This document shows, piece by piece, positions 1 to 8,638 of a DNA stretch of 64,000 bases. A program made the position numbers and the translations under genes. How positions within the stretch are numbered: the first letter of the stretch is position 1; every line of letters begins with the position of its first letter. The notes under the pieces are model-generated. The model was not told the origin of the DNA and ran no database searches. It saw nothing but the letters and a program-made list of their open reading frames with translations. Source of the stretch: Leptolyngbya sp. FACHB-60 (GTDB taxonomy: Bacteria; Cyanobacteriota; Cyanobacteriia; Phormidesmidales; Phormidesmidaceae); assembly GCF_014695775.1 (NCBI RefSeq), contig NZ_JACJOX010000050.1, positions 1 to 64,000 of the forward strand. Direction: 5' to 3'.

Positions 1-164
1 ACGAAGGTGGTGCCGGTCAGCCAGCCGCCTACGGCCATGAAGGCGCAGGGGAACAGCAGGATGCCCGACCACCCAATAAACACAAAGCGATCGCGCTTTA
101 GCCAGTCGTCAAGAACGTCGAACCATCCTCGCTCGGCTTGCGCGCGTCCCATTGCTATGGTCAT
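1..164 (-). CDS. psbD: Photosystem II D2 protein, N-terminal part (cut by window edge)
   Basis: The 54 residues visible on the minus strand begin MTIAMGRAQAERGWFDVLDD and continue through the first membrane helix with the WLTGTTF segment, which is the highly conserved start of D2. D2 is a core subunit of the photosystem II reaction centre in the thylakoid membrane and pairs with D1 to hold the chlorophylls, pheophytin and plastoquinone QA. The rest of the gene, normally about 352 residues and often overlapping psbC, lies outside the window. The ATG is at 162-164. The identification is safe although only the N-terminus is seen. Confidence 0.97.
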   Translation of the reverse strand, partial: MTIAMGRAQAERGWFDVLDDWLKRDRFVFIGWSGILLFPCAFMAVGGWLTGTTF

Positions 165-604
165 ACGCTAATCTCCCTAACTATCTAACAACAAGGTATA
201 TACACGGAAGATGATGCCGCTACTTCTAAATCGAAGACAGCCAACTGACTAGATCAGTCAACTCCCTACCAATTATGAGTAGTGTTTACTATTCTTTACC
301 GTACGTATCATTATAAGGGTTATTTTTAGGAGGGCTAGTCTTGGAACCCAGATTGTCTTTGAATTTCAGCGGTTTTGGTGAGTATTTTTGCTTATCCCTC
401 AAGGGGAAAATTTTGGCTTGTCTAGTTCAGGCTGCTCTTAATTGTGGCTTAGCCTGAGTATCGGAAGGGAGCAGCGAGATCTCCTTACTCTGATCAAGAC
501 TGTAGTTGTCGAGTAGGAACCCTTACACTCTATATATAGATAGGCGAGCTTAGTTCAAGCTGCCTACGTCTCTAAATATTCTATTTACTGAGTAGTAGTC
601 AACC
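165..604. promoter_or_regulatory. Divergent intergenic region upstream of psbD and a UPF0367 gene
   Basis: These 440 bases contain no convincing gene. They must carry the psbD promoter and 5' leader (minus strand) and the promoter of the gene at 605 (plus strand). A short inverted repeat TGACT-agatc-AGTCA lies near 253-270 in the presumed psbD leader. An AT-rich TATATATAG stretch lies near 530-540, about 65 bases before the plus-strand ATG. I could not fix any -35/-10 pair with confidence. Confidence 0.4.
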
Positions 605-880
605 ATGTTCACGATCGAGTTAACGCTGAAACACACGCCAATGCCCCTCTCTGTGCAAAAGAAAGAACCAAGTGAGGCACAGGCTCTTTTTGGCTCGATT
701 ACAGAGAGCCTACGCAACAACAATGGTCACCTAATCGAAATCACCTGCGACCAACAGCCTCACAAACGCATCAGCATTTTGGGTAGCGAAATTGCAGCCG
801 TCCAAATCTTTGAGAAAAGCGGTACCGCTACGGCATCGGGTCGCCCACCAGGGTTTTTCGCCCTAAGTAGCGATCAATAA
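605..880 (+). CDS. UPF0367 family protein, cyanobacterial
   Basis: This 91-residue protein has the pattern of the cyanobacterial UPF0367 family: a hydrophobic N-terminal strand followed by TPMPLSVQ, a central ITCDQQP segment and a C-terminal AAVQIFEKSG. The family is small, soluble, conserved in cyanobacteria and of unknown function. The gene lies 28 bases before the ABC ATPase and is probably co-transcribed with it. The family name comes from recognised motifs, not from a search. No biochemical role should be assumed. Confidence 0.75.
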   Translation: MFTIELTLKHTPMPLSVQKKEPSEAQALFGSITESLRNNNGHLIEITCDQQPHKRISILGSEIAAVQIFEKSGTATASGRPPGFFALSSDQ

Positions 881-908
881 GCGATCGCTACTCAAGGAGT
901 CAAAATCA

Positions 909-1598
909 GTGCCTGGTAACATTGCTTCAGCTCAAGAGCCTAGTGCCATTTGGGTCAGTCGTTTGCAGTTCCAGTGGCCATCAGGGCTGTCAGTGCTGCA
1001 AGATTGCTCGCTCACGGTGCAGCCCGGTGAGTTTTGCATGCTGCTGGGCAACAATGGTAGTGGCAAATCAACTTTGCTAAAAATCCTTGGCGGGCTGCTG
1101 CAACCCCAAGCGGGAGAGTGGTCGGTTGAAAAGCCGTTGGGCTTTGTCTTTCAGAACCCCGACCACCAGTTGGTGATGCCTACTGTGGGGGCTGATGTGG
1201 CGTTTGGTCTAGTGGATGAGCACCTTCCCTTAGCAGAGATTCGCAATCGGGTTGACGATGCACTGTCTGCCATCAATCTGTTGGAGCTAAAACGTCGACC
1301 CATCTATGCGCTCAGCGGCGGGCAAAAGCAGCGGGTAGCAATTGCTGGAGCCATTGCCCGACATTGCCAGGTGCTATTGCTGGATGAGCCTACTGCCCTA
1401 CTCGATCCCGATAGCCAAATTGATTTGGTGAAACGGGTAAGAAATCTGGTTAAAGAGCGGGGGCTGACGGCTCTATGGGTAACCCACAGACTGGTGGAAC
1501 TCGACTACTGCGATCGCGCCTTCCTGCTGGAGTCGGGGCGAGTATTAGACGAAGGCAATCCGGCTCGCATTAAGCAGCGGCTACAAAGTCAAGTCTGA
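909..1598 (+). CDS. ABC transporter ATP-binding protein, energy-coupling-factor (CbiO/EcfA) type
   Basis: The 229-residue protein is a single nucleotide-binding domain. It has Walker A GNNGSGKST at 47-55, Q-loop FQNPDHQ near 81-87, signature LSGGQKQR at 135-142, Walker B VLLLDEPT at 155-162 and an H-loop histidine near 193. The FQNPDHQ form of the Q-loop is typical of ATPases from energy-coupling-factor and cobalt/nickel transporters, which power vitamin or metal uptake. No transmembrane or substrate-binding partner is encoded nearby, so the substrate is unknown. Translation starts at GTG 909, supported by AAGGAG at 895-900. Confidence 0.85.
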   Translation: MPGNIASAQEPSAIWVSRLQFQWPSGLSVLQDCSLTVQPGEFCMLLGNNGSGKSTLLKILGGLLQPQAGEWSVEKPLGFVFQNPDHQLVMPTVGADVAFGLVDEHLPLAEIRNRVDDALSAINLLELKRRPIYALSGGQKQRVAIAGAIARHCQVLLLDEPTALLDPDSQIDLVKRVRNLVKERGLTALWVTHRLVELDYCDRAFLLESGRVLDEGNPARIKQRLQSQV

Positions 1599-1709
1599 AT
1601 ATCCTCATGGTTGTCTAAAACCTAACGCTAGGCAATTACGCTCAACCGGAGGCGGTGATACCGAAAATTTTTGATAGGATGAGGGCTTGAGTTATTTATT
1701 CAGGTTGTT

Positions 1710-1937
1710 ATGGCTAAGCGCTCTCCTTTCGATAGTACACAGGTTATGCGACGCACCGAAGACCTGATTCGGGCTGCTTCAAACCGCTACCGCATCACGG
1801 TGCAAGTAGCCAATCGAGCTCAGCGGAGACGCTTCGAAGATTTTGAAAACTACGAAGACCCTAAGATGAAGCCTGTGCTGCGAGCCATCATCGAGATGTC
1901 TGATGAGTTGACTCAGCCTGAAATTATTGGCGAGTAG
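1710..1937 (+). CDS. rpoZ: DNA-directed RNA polymerase omega subunit
   Basis: The 75-residue protein begins MAKRSPFDS and contains TEDLIRAASNRYRITVQVANRA, which is the cyanobacterial form of the RNA polymerase omega subunit. Omega binds the beta-prime subunit, assists enzyme assembly and in cyanobacteria influences sigma factor recruitment. The length is normal for the group. It is followed closely by a DUF1818 gene, 23 bases downstream and probably in the same transcript. Confidence 0.92.
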   Translation: MAKRSPFDSTQVMRRTEDLIRAASNRYRITVQVANRAQRRRFEDFENYEDPKMKPVLRAIIEMSDELTQPEIIGE

Positions 1938-1960
1938 TAGCGTCAAGGCTGGCCGCGTTC

Positions 1961-2329
1961 ATGGGTGAGCGGTTTACAAAGGAAGGTAATGGGTGGCGGC
2001 TCGGCTGGGACGCCACCGCCCCCAAATACTGTGGACTGTTAGCTGGCTCTAATTGGGCCATAGAGTTAACCAAGACCGAGTTTCGTGCCTTTCGGCGGTT
2101 AGCGATGGAAATAAGTGAAACTATGCAGGCGATCGCCAGCGAGCTTATGGACGATGAACGCGTTACCTGTGAAGCAGAAGCCGATCACCTATGGATAGAA
2201 GCAGAGGGCTTTCCAGGAGCCTACGGCATACGGTTCATTCTCAAGTCAGGCCGTCAATGCGAAGGTGAGTGGGACGTGGAGGCGACCCAGCAAATGCTAC
2301 AGGCCATCTTCCATCTCACGGTGTTTTAA
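1961..2329 (+). CDS. DUF1818 family protein
   Basis: The 122-residue protein has the features of the cyanobacterial DUF1818 family: an N-terminal GNGWRLGWD motif, a central LTKTEFRAFRRL helix and a C-terminal WDVEATQQML segment. It is predicted to be soluble, with no signal peptide or membrane segment. The function is unknown. It directly follows rpoZ, a neighbourhood that I believe recurs in cyanobacteria, but I infer no joint role from this. Confidence 0.75.
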   Translation: MGERFTKEGNGWRLGWDATAPKYCGLLAGSNWAIELTKTEFRAFRRLAMEISETMQAIASELMDDERVTCEAEADHLWIEAEGFPGAYGIRFILKSGRQCEGEWDVEATQQMLQAIFHLTVF

Positions 2330-2417
2330 GGATTTTCTAGAACCGGTTGCAAAATTCTCGGATTTCATCTGGCTGTGTACCGCCCTGTGTTATTCTAGGT
2401 AAGCACGATTAAAAGAC

Positions 2418-2491
2418 CGGGGCGTAGCGCAGCTTGGTAGCGCACCACTTTGGGGTAGTGGGGGTCGTGGGTTCAAATCCCGCCGCTCCGA
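2418..2491 (+). tRNA. tRNA-Pro (anticodon GGG)
   Basis: A 74-base cloverleaf is readable. The acceptor arm CGGGGCG pairs with CGCTCCG (one G-T), with A as discriminator base. The anticodon stem is CCACT/AGTGG with loop TTGGGGT, giving anticodon GGG. The T-arm carries GGTTCAAATCC. No CCA is encoded. A strong terminator hairpin follows immediately. Confidence 0.95.
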
Positions 2492-2498
2492 TTGAGTT

Positions 2499-2539
2499 AA
2501 AAGCCGGAATCGCTGTTAAGCAGTGATTCCGGCTTTTTA
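2499..2539 (+). terminator. Rho-independent terminator after tRNA-Pro
   Basis: The two arms AAAAGCCGGAATC and GATTCCGGCTTTTT form a long GC-rich stem ending in a run of five T. It lies 8 bases after the tRNA and so ends its transcript. Confidence 0.85.
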
Positions 2540-2599
2540 AGTTCTGGCGTACTAAAGTACATTTCGGCGCATTTTGGCAGTACTTAACAGACTGGTCTT

Positions 2600-3979
2600 A
2601 TGACAACCACCCTCAACCCCTACCTCACTGGTAACTTTGCCCCTGTCGAGACAGAGTTAACGGTCGATCAGCTGCCTGTCGTTGGCGAGTTACCAGCCGA
2701 ACTGGCTGGCATGTTTGTTCGCAACGGTCCCAATCCTCAGTTTTCACCCTTGGGGCTTTACCACTGGTTCGATGGGGATGGCATGCTGCACGGCGTTCAC
2801 ATCCAAGACGGCAAAGCGAGCTACCGCAATCGCTATATTCGGACGCAGGGATTTGAACAGGAGCGACAAGCAGGGCAGGCCGTGTTTGGTGGATTGCTCC
2901 AACCGTCTCAGGCAGGCTTCAAAAACGTGGCCAATACAGCGCTTGTATGGCATCGCGATCGCCTGTTGGCGCTTTGGGAAGGGGGGGAACCACACGCGAT
3001 TGATGTGCCCGGGCTAGAGACAATTGGTGCCCACACCTTCAACGGCAAGCTGGCCTCTCCCGTGACTGCCCATCCTAAAGTGGATCCGGTTACCGGGGAA
3101 ATGATGTTCTTTGGGTATTCGCTAGCCCAACCGCCCTACGTCAAATACAGTGTGGTGTCGGCTAAGGGAGAACTGTTGCGAACAGTCCCGATCGATCTGC
3201 CGGTAGGGGTGATGATGCATGACTTTGCCATCACAGAGCACTACACCCTTTTCATGGATTTGCCCCTCACCTTCCGCTTGGAGCGACTCCAACGGGGAGA
3301 ATCTGCCTTTGCCTTTGAGCGCGATCGCCCCAGTCGATTTGGAATTCTGCCTCGCCATGGCGATAACGGGACGATTCGCTGGTTTGAAGCACCCAGTTGC
3401 TATGTCTTCCATACCCTAAATGCCTATGAGGCTGGGGATGACATTGTTTTAATCGCTTGTCGCACAGGTAGCACCAACGTTTTGGGGGCGTCTCCTGATG
3501 CCCACGAGGGAGACAATCGCCAGGTTGGCAATGACGTGCCTTTGCTCTACCAGTGGCGGTTTAACCTGAAGACAGGAGCTGTGCAAGAACAGGCTCTCGA
3601 CGATCGCGCCTGCGAGTTTCCTCGTATCAATGAGCAGTATTTGGGTAGGCAGTCCCATTATGGCTACGCTGGCAAGAGTGCGCCTGCCACGATGCCGAAG
3701 TTTGATGGATTACTAAAGTTTGACCTAGACAATAGGAGCGTGCAGGCTCATTCGTTTGGAACCGGACGCTATGGTGGCGAAGGGGTCTTCGTACCGCGGC
3801 CAAACGCAACCGTCGAGGATGATGGCTGGTTGATGACCTTTGTGCATGATGAAGCCCAAAACATGTCTGAGTTAGTCATCGTCAGCACGCAAGCGATGAC
3901 AGATGAACCCGTTGCCCGCATTCAAATGCCGCAGCGGGTCCCCTATGGCTTTCATGGCACTTGGGTTTCCTTGCCATAG
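2600..3979 (+). CDS. Carotenoid oxygenase (apocarotenoid oxygenase family)
   Basis: This 459-residue protein belongs to the carotenoid oxygenase (RPE65/CCD) family. These enzymes cleave carotenoid or apocarotenoid double bonds using an Fe(II) held by four histidines. The expected ligands are visible at H158 (TAHPK), H207 (MMHDF), H271 (VFHTL) and H452 (YGFHG). The N-terminal FVRNGPNP and FDGDGMLHG motifs are family hallmarks. There is no signal peptide. The substrate cannot be decided from sequence; both apocarotenal and full-length carotenoid cleavers occur in cyanobacteria. Its end lies 21 bases from the end of the convergent gene. Confidence 0.93.
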   Translation: MTTTLNPYLTGNFAPVETELTVDQLPVVGELPAELAGMFVRNGPNPQFSPLGLYHWFDGDGMLHGVHIQDGKASYRNRYIRTQGFEQERQAGQAVFGGLLQPSQAGFKNVANTALVWHRDRLLALWEGGEPHAIDVPGLETIGAHTFNGKLASPVTAHPKVDPVTGEMMFFGYSLAQPPYVKYSVVSAKGELLRTVPIDLPVGVMMHDFAITEHYTLFMDLPLTFRLERLQRGESAFAFERDRPSRFGILPRHGDNGTIRWFEAPSCYVFHTLNAYEAGDDIVLIACRTGSTNVLGASPDAHEGDNRQVGNDVPLLYQWRFNLKTGAVQEQALDDRACEFPRINEQYLGRQSHYGYAGKSAPATMPKFDGLLKFDLDNRSVQAHSFGTGRYGGEGVFVPRPNATVEDDGWLMTFVHDEAQNMSELVIVSTQAMTDEPVARIQMPQRVPYGFHGTWVSLP

Positions 3980-4000
3980 TGCCAATGAGCTGGTTCCGGC

Positions 4001-4372
4001 TCAAGCCTGCCACATCCAACTCAGCAAAAACAGAGCCCCCAAGCAGGCTTCCGCCACCACACCGCCAATATTTTTGAGGGTGACGCTGCGGTCAACGATG
4101 CTAGATATCAATCGCACGGCCGCAGCCACTAAAGAAGCCACCCCTAGGACGGTAAAGGCATCTGTAGACTGCAACCACAAACAAGTGGCTCCCAGACCCA
4201 GAAAGAAACTACCCAGGGTTGAGCGAATTTCAGAAACCCCGACCGGAGCGATGGGACCAAGACCCACAAAGGCAGCCATTGTTTTGGGAAAGAGCAGTGC
4301 TGCTCCCCCCAGCAGCATCAAGAGCACTGACGCTAGATTGGGAGCAATCTGAATGGAAGTTTCCACAGGCAT
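4001..4372 (-). CDS. Small four-helix membrane protein, DUF4345-like
   Basis: The 123-residue product from the ATG at 4372 has about four hydrophobic segments with a central GVSEIRSTLGSFFLGLG motif. This resembles the small DUF4345-type membrane proteins of unknown function. The frame is open further upstream to 4615, but that part overlaps the hydrolase gene and is not hydrophobic, so the internal ATG is preferred. The family name is tentative. Confidence 0.6.
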   Translation of the reverse strand: MPVETSIQIAPNLASVLLMLLGGAALLFPKTMAAFVGLGPIAPVGVSEIRSTLGSFFLGLGATCLWLQSTDAFTVLGVASLVAAAVRLISSIVDRSVTLKNIGGVVAEACLGALFLLSWMWQA

Positions 4373-4460
4373 TACGGAATTACGACTCCCTCTATTGGAG
4401 GCGATTAGGATTGGGGCAGGGTACTGTCGGTTGGTAGACTTCCTGCTGCCTCTAGCTCTC

Positions 4461-5384
4461 CTATCTCTCAATTTGCTGGGCAAAGGACAGCAGGTGATCC
4501 GCAACGACCTGGGGTTGATCAAAGTGGGGAACATGCCCGGCTCCCTCAACCCAGACCAGCTGACTACCCGCAATTGCTTGCTCAAACCGGGTGGCATCTG
4601 CTGTTCCGAAGACATCGTCTGATTTTCCCCACAAAATGAGGGTGGGATGCGTGACTTGGGTGATGCGATCGCTCAAGTTCGCGTAACCCCCACTTCGCGT
4701 AAAAGATGCGATCGCATCCTTCCAGCCCGGCATCTCCTGATGCAGCAATGAGCAGCGCAAGGCGTCAAGCAGGCTCACATCCAATATCGGTAAGGCTGAG
4801 GCAGCAGCCAGAGCAGCATGTTTGCGAAAATACAGCCAATTTGCGCCCAGTTCGATTAGTGGACTTGGGAGAAACTGCCCTACGGGAAAGCTGCCAGAAA
4901 AGCCGACGCTGTCCATTAGAACGAGCGATATCACCCAGCTCGGATAATGCAAAGCAAAGTCAATCGCTACGGCTCCTCCCAAAGAGGCTCCCACCAAAAT
5001 GACAGGTCGCCCAATCCAGGCTTTTACAACGCTAAGCAGATGTTGCCGGATGGTCTGGGGATTGACCGCCAGCGTGGCTATGTATTCGGTAAATCCTGAA
5101 CCCAACAAGTCAATCGCCCAAGTTTCGTGACGATGCGCCAGCAAGGGCAATAACCGCCGAAATTCCAGCAGGGAACTATCAAATCCGTGCAGCAGCAGAA
5201 TAGGGATTGTGCCAGGTACAGGAGTTGATGAATCAGGACTGTAATGGGCATAGGCGGTTGCGATCGCCGTTGTACTTTCCCTCACCGGCACTTGAACAAC
5301 ACGACGCTGAATGCATTGCAGCAGGGCGATAGCGGCCCCATCTTGGATCTCACGCGTGGAGGACGGTAAAAAATGAGCAAACAT
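4461..5384 (-). CDS. Alpha/beta hydrolase
   Basis: The protein of about 307 residues is an alpha/beta-fold hydrolase. It has the oxyanion segment LLLHGFDSS, the nucleophile elbow GASLGG, the acid region LWGKSDDVFG and the catalytic histidine in GAGHVPHFD. The substrate is unknown. The ATG at 5384 is preferred because GGTGAG lies just upstream; a TTG at 5429 would add 15 residues. It lies upstream of the small membrane protein gene in the same direction. Confidence 0.85.
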   Translation of the reverse strand: MFAHFLPSSTREIQDGAAIALLQCIQRRVVQVPVRESTTAIATAYAHYSPDSSTPVPGTIPILLLHGFDSSLLEFRRLLPLLAHRHETWAIDLLGSGFTEYIATLAVNPQTIRQHLLSVVKAWIGRPVILVGASLGGAVAIDFALHYPSWVISLVLMDSVGFSGSFPVGQFLPSPLIELGANWLYFRKHAALAAASALPILDVSLLDALRCSLLHQEMPGWKDAIASFTRSGGYANLSDRITQVTHPTLILWGKSDDVFGTADATRFEQAIAGSQLVWVEGAGHVPHFDQPQVVADHLLSFAQQIER

Positions 5385-5476
5385 GCGTCTCACCCCAAAA
5401 CGGGCAACCCTGTCAGTACTAGGCCCCAAATGGCAAAGCTGCTATATCCTAGGCCGTCAAGGCAGGGGGGAGTCGC

Positions 5477-6232
5477 TTATTCGGCAAATAGTTTAGTAAT
5501 ATCTCCCTGAAACGGTGGCTCTGCACACTCAGCATCACAAAGAAAGTTTGCCTTAAAGGTGCGATCGCTTACCCAGGTAAAGCTACTCAAATCAGCAGGG
5601 GCAACTGTGTAGTCAAACATCTTAGATTCTCCGGTCTGGAGATCCAACGCGATGAACCAGGTAACCCCTTCCATTGATTCGGCAAACACGGCGTAACGTT
5701 CATCTGGTGACCACTGGACCCAATTTTGTCCACCGTACTTAGCGATAGAGATTTGCTGCACTTTTCCAGCTTCACGGTCAACAAGAAACACAGCCCAACA
5801 CAAACCGGTTTCATCGGTCAAACCTTCGCAGGCTTTGAAGACGTTAAATCTGCCCGATGGGGATGGCTCTGAAACGAACAGCCGCTGAGCATAGGTGACA
5901 GTGCCATCACTCGTATAGCTCACTGGAATCTCATTGAGCAGCAATTTCTCCTGATAAAGTAGTTGTCCTTCCTGGCTAAAGGTCAGCCCTTGCGCAGATT
6001 CACCCTTTAGGATCGACCTCCACTGCTGCACACCCGGAGTGCTCGGTGCAGCTGGTACAACAGAGGTTGCTGGAGAGGATACAGCATTCGGCGTAGACGC
6101 TATAGCACCTGTGTTTGGCTGGGGGCTGAGCCGGTTATACCCTGCGATCGCACTCCAGATCAGCAAGAAAACTCCAGAGAGATAAAACAATAATTGCGTT
6201 TTACGGGTGTAGTTGTTCATCTTCAGGGGCAT
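5477..6232 (-). CDS. Membrane-anchored protein of unknown function
   Basis: The 251-residue protein has one N-terminal transmembrane segment (about residues 13-31, LLFYLSGVFLLIWSAIAGY). A Ser/Pro/Ala-rich linker of about 40 residues follows, then a likely extracytoplasmic domain rich in beta strands with WSPDERYAVF, which resembles a beta-propeller blade. Several cysteines (CEGL, LCWA, CDAEC) could form disulfides. I do not recognise the family. A second in-frame ATG lies at 6220. Confidence 0.6.
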   Translation of the reverse strand: MPLKMNNYTRKTQLLFYLSGVFLLIWSAIAGYNRLSPQPNTGAIASTPNAVSSPATSVVPAAPSTPGVQQWRSILKGESAQGLTFSQEGQLLYQEKLLLNEIPVSYTSDGTVTYAQRLFVSEPSPSGRFNVFKACEGLTDETGLCWAVFLVDREAGKVQQISIAKYGGQNWVQWSPDERYAVFAESMEGVTWFIALDLQTGESKMFDYTVAPADLSSFTWVSDRTFKANFLCDAECAEPPFQGDITKLFAE

Positions 6233-6280
6233 CTCACAGTGCTAATACCACTATAAAGTTCTCTCCGGAGTAGCCCTGGT

Positions 6281-6531
6281 CTACATGACCACCTCCAACA
6301 TTGAGAGTCGGTCACGGATAGCATCAAAGCCCACGACGGCCCCTAAGCGTTCTGGACATATTGGCCTTAGTCACTAGCACTCCGAGGACAAATCCTTGGG
6401 AATCGACGACGATATGGCGTTTGCAACCCTTAATCTTCTTGCCACCGTCGAAGCCGTAGACTTCCCCTTTTTTCTGTCGTTTTTACTGATTGTGAGTCAG
6501 CGCTAGCGACGCTAGAGTCTGGGTCTTGATT
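6281..6531 (-). pseudogene. IS5-type transposase remnant, frameshifted
   Basis: Three reading frames on the minus strand together give a typical IS5-group DDE transposase core: ADSQSVKTTEK, then EVYGFDGGKKIKGCKRHIVV and DSQGFVLGVLVTKANM, then ERLGAVVGFDAIRDR ending at TAG 6281. Two single-base insertions separate them, one in an A-run near 6475 and one near 6357. The DSQ and VDSQG aspartates are those expected around the catalytic region. The N-terminal half and the inverted repeats are not visible, so the element is dead. Confidence 0.8.
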
Positions 6532-6625
6532 CATCCCTTCCTTTTACCTACGCTACGAGCGATCGCCGTCAAACTGTTTGCAGTACACCTCAACGTGTCT
6601 ACATCGTCGCGCATGCGCACGTTAC

Positions 6626-7249
6626 TTATTTGTTAGCGATCGTGACGGCCCGATTCACATAGGTGTCTGTGGCTAACTGCTCGACGACGAACGTAGCCAG
6701 ATCAGCGCGGGTTATCTGTCGGCCCTTCTCTACGCCTGCGAGCACGCGCACGGAGCCGACGGCTGGCTGGTCGTTCAATACGGCAGGGCGAACCAGCACA
6801 TAGGGAGTTCCCGCCTGGGCGATCGCCTGCTCCATGGCAGTCTTATCTGCGGTAGAGCCACGCAGAAAGGTGGGTAGCAACAAAAGCCTGAACGGTAGTG
6901 ACGCCTGCGCCTTGCTGTCTCCCACACCTAGAGCTGAGATTGCAATGATTCGGCTTGTGCCGTGCTGCTTTGCGGCTGCGACGACGGCGCGGGCAACCTG
7001 TTGTTCGATATCTGTCTTCCGCCACGGCGTTTTGCCGCCGACGGTATCGATCACAGCGTCCTGGCCGGCTGTTGCGTGGGATATTGCTGCTTGATCGGCT
7101 GCATCCCCAGTAAGGACGCGAACGTTGGGTGGGGAGTTGTATCGGGCACTATCGCGGACAAAGGCTGTCACGTTGTGGCCAGCGGCAACGGCTTGGTCTA
7201 CCACCTGCCTTCCCGTCTTGCCCGCCGCTCCGATTACTAAAACATTCAT
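6626..7249 (-). CDS. NAD(P)-binding oxidoreductase, NmrA/SDR-like
   Basis: The 207-residue protein starts with the Rossmann motif VIGAAGKTGRQV. It keeps the TGDAAD, IDTVGGKTPW and ISALGVGDS segments of atypical short-chain dehydrogenase / NAD(P)H-binding proteins of the NmrA-like kind. Such proteins bind NAD(P) and often act in redox sensing or on small quinones and ketones. The substrate is not predictable. It lies 80 bases downstream of a secreted hydrolase gene with the same direction. Confidence 0.8.
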   Translation of the reverse strand: MNVLVIGAAGKTGRQVVDQAVAAGHNVTAFVRDSARYNSPPNVRVLTGDAADQAAISHATAGQDAVIDTVGGKTPWRKTDIEQQVARAVVAAAKQHGTSRIIAISALGVGDSKAQASLPFRLLLLPTFLRGSTADKTAMEQAIAQAGTPYVLVRPAVLNDQPAVGSVRVLAGVEKGRQITRADLATFVVEQLATDTYVNRAVTIANK

Positions 7250-7329
7250 CGTGGTACCTATTTGGGGTGGACTGCGAAGCAGGTCAATGGTTAAGGCTTT
7301 TCACCTTAGCCATCGACCGATTACTTGCT

Positions 7330-8151
7330 CTACTCTGCGGTTGCAGCGTGCTCTATGAGGCTAGCGACGGCATCTGGATGAGAAACCATCACGACATGGG
7401 ATGCGCCACTGACGACCACCGTTTCCTTCGAGTTGGCGCGCTCCGCCATGAACGAGAGGGCTGCCTCGGGAATATTTAAGTCGCGATCGCCATAGATGAA
7501 CCAGGACGGGATGGACTGCCAGGCAGGTGTACTCGAGGCTTCGTTAAGAGCAGCCTCTGTAATCGGTCGCTGGGTGCTAGCCATTAGCTGTGCAGCGGCG
7601 TCCGGCACATCAGCCGCAAACTGAGCGTGGAACTTGTCTTGCTGAATATAAAGATCTTTGCCGCCATCAGGTGTGGCAACTGGTGGTGCGAGCGCTGGCC
7701 CAAGCGTGCTGCCAGGATAACGTCCTGAGAGTTCGACGGCAGTCTCGCCTGTATCGGGAGCGAAAGCCGCAACATAGACGAGTGCCTTCACGTTGTCGTT
7801 GTCATTGACCGCATTGGTGATCACTGCACCGCCATAGGAGTGGCCGACTAACACTGTAGGCCCCTCAATGCTTTTGAGAACGTTGGCAACATAGTCCGCG
7901 TCGCTTTTCACTCCCCGTAGAGGATTGGCTACGGCAACCGTTGAGTAACCTTTCTCGTGCAGTTGGGTCAAGACGCCATTCCAGCTAGACGACTCAGCGA
8001 ATGCACCGTGAACGAGAACGATAGTGGGTTTGATGTCTTGTGCGTTTGTGGTGTTCATGACAGGTCCTAATGAAGTGATTAGAGTAGTTCCTAAAAAGAG
8101 CGCAGCGGTCAAAAACAAGCGGGTGCCGTTTCTAAAAGCAGGCATTTTCAT
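7330..8151 (-). CDS. Secreted alpha/beta hydrolase
   Basis: The 273-residue protein has an N-terminal signal peptide (basic MKMPAFRNGTR, hydrophobic core, possible cleavage after TTNAQ). An alpha/beta hydrolase follows, with VLVHGAFAESSSW, nucleophile elbow GHSYGG, YGDRD acid region and GASHVVMVS histidine. The oxyanion motif HGAFAESSSW is typical of the salicylate-esterase/EstC-like branch. The substrate is unknown and the product is likely periplasmic. Confidence 0.85.
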   Translation of the reverse strand: MKMPAFRNGTRLFLTAALFLGTTLITSLGPVMNTTNAQDIKPTIVLVHGAFAESSSWNGVLTQLHEKGYSTVAVANPLRGVKSDADYVANVLKSIEGPTVLVGHSYGGAVITNAVNDNDNVKALVYVAAFAPDTGETAVELSGRYPGSTLGPALAPPVATPDGGKDLYIQQDKFHAQFAADVPDAAAQLMASTQRPITEAALNEASSTPAWQSIPSWFIYGDRDLNIPEAALSFMAERANSKETVVVSGASHVVMVSHPDAVASLIEHAATAE

Positions 8152-8292
8152 GTCTTGGTATCCTTTGTGTTCGTTTTCTTGTTAGTCAAAGCAATTACCT
8201 CTTTGAGCCCTTTTCTAAAGGTTAGCCAGTGCGATCGCAAAGCCGTCGGCAAGTGTAACTAGTAATGAGGAATTGCAGAATAAACTCAAGAA

Positions 8293-8589
8293 TCAGAAAG
8301 CTCTGATAAGTTTTGAAGCGTTTGTAGCCTGAGTAACTATGCTAATTTCTTTCTGTACAGCGTTATTCACAAGGTAGGGATTTCCTCGATACATCAATTT
8401 ATGAGTTGCTGGTTGCACAGAACCTTCACTCTGCTTTGCATTCGGCTCGATACGATAGGGAACTCCACGGTAAACCAACTTATAAGCGTGACCAGCGCCA
8501 CGAATTGGCTGAGAGGGCTGTCTTCTGGTCTGGCTTTCAAGCTTAAAGGGATCGTATTCGTAGCTAACACCGCGATAGTAGAGTTTCAT
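8293..8589 (-). CDS. DUF4278 repeat protein
   Basis: The 98-residue product contains three copies of a cyanobacterial DUF4278-type motif: KLYYRGVSYEYDP, KLVYRGVPYRIEP and KLMYRGNPYLVN. The function is unknown. The ATG at 8589 is preceded by AAGGTG and is the likely start. The frame also continues upstream without a stop into the conserved leader peptide beginning at 8694, so a 133-residue form is possible. It is divergent from the large STAND gene. Confidence 0.7.
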   Translation of the reverse strand: MKLYYRGVSYEYDPFKLESQTRRQPSQPIRGAGHAYKLVYRGVPYRIEPNAKQSEGSVQPATHKLMYRGNPYLVNNAVQKEISIVTQATNASKLIRAF

Positions 8590-8638
8590 GATTACACCTT
8601 TTGAATGAATGTCATAGGTTAAATTCAATGCGATCGGA

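Noticed and set aside
4001..4615. Long version of the small membrane protein starting at 4615
   Set aside because: The extra 81 codons overlap the hydrolase gene in another frame and have shadow-like composition, whereas ATG 4372 starts just before the conserved membrane region.
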